Shown: piece after piece, positions 62,360 to 64,000 of the stretch
Position numbering within the stretch: the stretch's first letter is position 1
Layout: every line of letters begins with the position of its first letter
From: Hymenobacter sp. BT188
GTDB lineage: Bacteria; Bacteroidota; Bacteroidia; Cytophagales; Hymenobacteraceae
Assembly: GCF_014333585.1 (NCBI RefSeq)
Contig: NZ_JACSCW010000008.1
Location: forward strand, 43,193 to 107,192
DNA: 64,000 nucleotides
Reading direction: 5' to 3'
Made by a program: the position numbers and the translations under genes
The notes under the pieces: model-generated
What the model saw: only the letters and a program-made list of their open reading frames with translations
What the model was told of the DNA's origin: nothing
The model's database searches: none

Positions 62360-63178
62360 GTGCCAGATAATCCCTCTGCTCAGCCCTCACGCTGGAAGCA
62401 AGCTGTATATCAAGTAATATTTGAGGCAGACACGCACGTCGGGCAAGCCTTCGACATCACACTATTATGGGCCATTTTGCTCAGTGTGCTAGTAGCGATG
62501 CTGGAAAGTGTGCAGAGCATAAATCAGCAGTATGGCCCTTATCTGCGCGCCCTGGAGTGGTTTTTCACCATCCTCTTTACTATAGAGTATATCACCCGAC
62601 TTATAGTGGTACGTCGGCCACTGAAGTACGCCTCCAGCTTTTTAGGCGTAATCGACTTCTTAGCTATCGTTCCCACGTTCTTAAGCCTTCTTGTAGTAGG
62701 CAGCCAGTATCTACTGATTATTCGCACAATCCGACTATTGCGAGTCTTTCGCATTCTTAAACTCAGTCGGTTCGTAGGAGAAGCCGCAGTTATAATGGGG
62801 GCTTTGAAAGCTAGTCGTCACAAGATATTAGTGTTCCTAACCTTTGTAGTGGCAATGGTAGTAATAACCGGCACACTAATGTATGTGATCGAAGGTGGGC
62901 AGAATGGCTTCAGTAGTATTCCCCAGAGTATTTTTTGGGCTATCGTCACGCTCACCACTGTTGGATACGGTGATATTTCTCCTACTACTACCCTAGGAAA
63001 AGCACTAGCGTCGGTTATTATGATTATGGGATATGCCATCATTGCCGTTCCTACCGGAATTGTCACTGCCGAGCTATCACGTCCTTACCAAAAGAACTAT
63101 AAACACGTTATCTGCCACGTTTGCCAAGCTACCGAGCATGAGGAAGGTGCTGCATTTTGTCGCAAGTGTGGCGAGTAG
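62360..63178 (+). CDS. Voltage-gated potassium channel family protein
   Basis: 272 residues from a GTG at 62360. Six-segment layout: S1-S3 in residues 30-110, a charged S4 (LLIIRTIRLLRVFRILKLSRF) near 120-140, a pore helix with selectivity filter TLTTVGYGDISPTT near 195, then S6. The C-terminal HVICHVCQ...FCRKCGE has four Cys that may bind zinc. Inner membrane K+ channel (Kch/KvAP type). Confidence 0.93.
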   Translation: MPDNPSAQPSRWKQAVYQVIFEADTHVGQAFDITLLWAILLSVLVAMLESVQSINQQYGPYLRALEWFFTILFTIEYITRLIVVRRPLKYASSFLGVIDFLAIVPTFLSLLVVGSQYLLIIRTIRLLRVFRILKLSRFVGEAAVIMGALKASRHKILVFLTFVVAMVVITGTLMYVIEGGQNGFSSIPQSIFWAIVTLTTVGYGDISPTTTLGKALASVIMIMGYAIIAVPTGIVTAELSRPYQKNYKHVICHVCQATEHEEGAAFCRKCGE

Positions 63179-63967
63179 CTCTAAGACGTAGCCATCTTCA
63201 TTCCTTATTAGAGAATCGCAGCAACTGATGTATGTGGTAGATGATTGTAGGCACTGCTTCTGGTTCAGTTGGGCTATTATAACTAATCTGGTGGTAGATT
63301 CTTAAAGCGATTCGAAATAGTTGGTGTTCTTAACAAGTTGTATCTCAATATTCTGTCTCCCATCAGAGCGATCCGGTAGTAAATTACTGTAAAAAATACC
63401 GCTCTCTACTTGCAAACGATGATTCTATCCTGCACTTTTGCACTCCCAATCCGAAACGCGGTGGGCAAACAAGCTAAAGGTTCTTCATTGACGATTGCTC
63501 CTTGCACTGTCAGTCCAATAGTTTCTGATTCATCAAGCAGATATTTTAAATAAAACTTATTTGCTTTTTCAATCAAGAGGTTCTTATCTTTGCACTCCCA
63601 AATCAAAAAGAGTTGGTAAGTAAAGAGGTTTTAAGAATAGAGTCTGGAAATTTTAAATAAAAATTTTAAAGATTCTACTTGATAATCTAAAAACAAAAGA
63701 TACCTTTGCATCCCCAATCCGAAAGAGGGTTGGACATCAACAAAAAACGAGTCAATTGGCTCGCAAGGCTCCTTCAAAAGGAAGGGCGCATACGTTCTTT
63801 GAATGATTGGAAAGTAACGAATGGTAAACGTTTCAAGTTTACTTTTGATAATAAAGCAAACTTGAAACAAGTAAGACCAAGCGACACGAATTAAATGATT
63901 ACGTCAATACGTGAGCAGGAGTCAGCCCATGACAGCAGCTTAGCTTCGGCTAAGTGAAGAAATTTAT
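63179..63967 (+). promoter_or_regulatory. 16S rRNA leader with tandem promoters
   Basis: 789 bases without genes. Two promoters fit the consensus: TTG 63561-63563 / TATCTTTG 63585-63592 (21-base spacer) and TTG 63679-63681 / TACCTTTG 63701-63708 (19-base spacer). A third weaker one may lie at 63410-63440. Each is followed by TTGCA-CCCAATC...GGTTGG-like sequence, a short stem-loop. A boxA-like GTTCTTTGAAT stands at 63794-63804. Short open frames here are incidental. Confidence 0.75.
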
Positions 63968-64000
63968 ACAATGGAGAGTTTGATCCTGGCTCAGGATGAA
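63968..64000 (+). rRNA. rrs: 16S ribosomal RNA, 5' end (continues beyond window)
   Basis: GGAGAGTTTGATCCTGGCTCAGGATGAA is the universal 16S 5' end; alignment to the E. coli start places base 1 at about 63968. Only 33 bases are inside the window. Confidence 0.95.

Noticed and set aside
63706..63894. 62-residue open frame in the rRNA leader
   Set aside because: Begins inside a promoter -7 element and runs through boxA-like sequence; leader regions of rRNA operons are not translated.
1..64000. CRISPR array
   Set aside because: I looked for regularly spaced direct repeats of 24-40 bases and found none; the repeats present are palindromes, promoter units and octamers.

Overview
The window looks like chromosomal DNA of a GC-moderate Bacteroidota of the Cytophagales, most likely Hymenobacter or a close relative. 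Evidence: promoters of the TTG-N19-21-TAnnTTTG type (before rpmH, the tRNA-His gene and the 16S rRNA gene), almost no Shine-Dalgarno sequences, a type IX secretion (T9SS) C-terminal sorting domain, PorT-like outer-membrane barrels, and DUF2480 and PagL-type proteins.

Layout. 1-12.2 kb is backbone: the end of a large Lys-rich-tailed protein, plsY, a DUF2199 protein, an M20 dipeptidase, four tandem paralogous outer-membrane barrels, a PagL-like lipid A deacylase, a membrane protein and pyrD. 12.25-41.7 kb is one interrupted gene: the 3' part of comM (yifB) lies at 12251-12736 and its 5' part at 40639-41698. Between them sits a 27.9-kb integrated element bounded by the 7-bp direct repeat AGGGGCA. 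Joining the flanks across one copy rebuilds a continuous 512-residue ComM.

The element carries, from left to right: a tyrosine integrase with putative arm sites, an HTH protein, an HUH-type Rep, a GC-rich repeat region with a decayed gene duplicate and AT-rich palindromes, two serine recombinases flanking an AT-rich block with an 803-aa HEPN-motif protein and a DUF6602 nuclease-like protein (possible defence genes), a cluster of small lipoproteins and membrane proteins with a shared upstream motif, an SGNH/MBOAT/SGNH/SulP/SGNH surface-modification cargo, more small membrane proteins, and an HpcH/HpaI aldolase.

41.7-64 kb is backbone again: gmhA and a membrane protein, an MsbA-like ABC exporter, a FAD oxidoreductase, a Wzi/RemB-like outer-membrane protein, a FemAB-like transferase overlapping upp, a DEAD-box helicase, tRNA-His, a PfkB kinase, a lipoprotein, an M61 peptidase, rpmH-rnpA, an S41 protease, tsaB, a DUF2480 protein, an amino-acid permease, a voltage-gated K+ channel, and the leader and first bases of a 16S rRNA gene.

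The octamer GCCCCCCA/TGGGGGGC is strongly over-represented in the backbone, where it builds many terminator stems, and is nearly absent from the element. It therefore independently marks the element as foreign. All calls come from reading the sequence; no database search was run.
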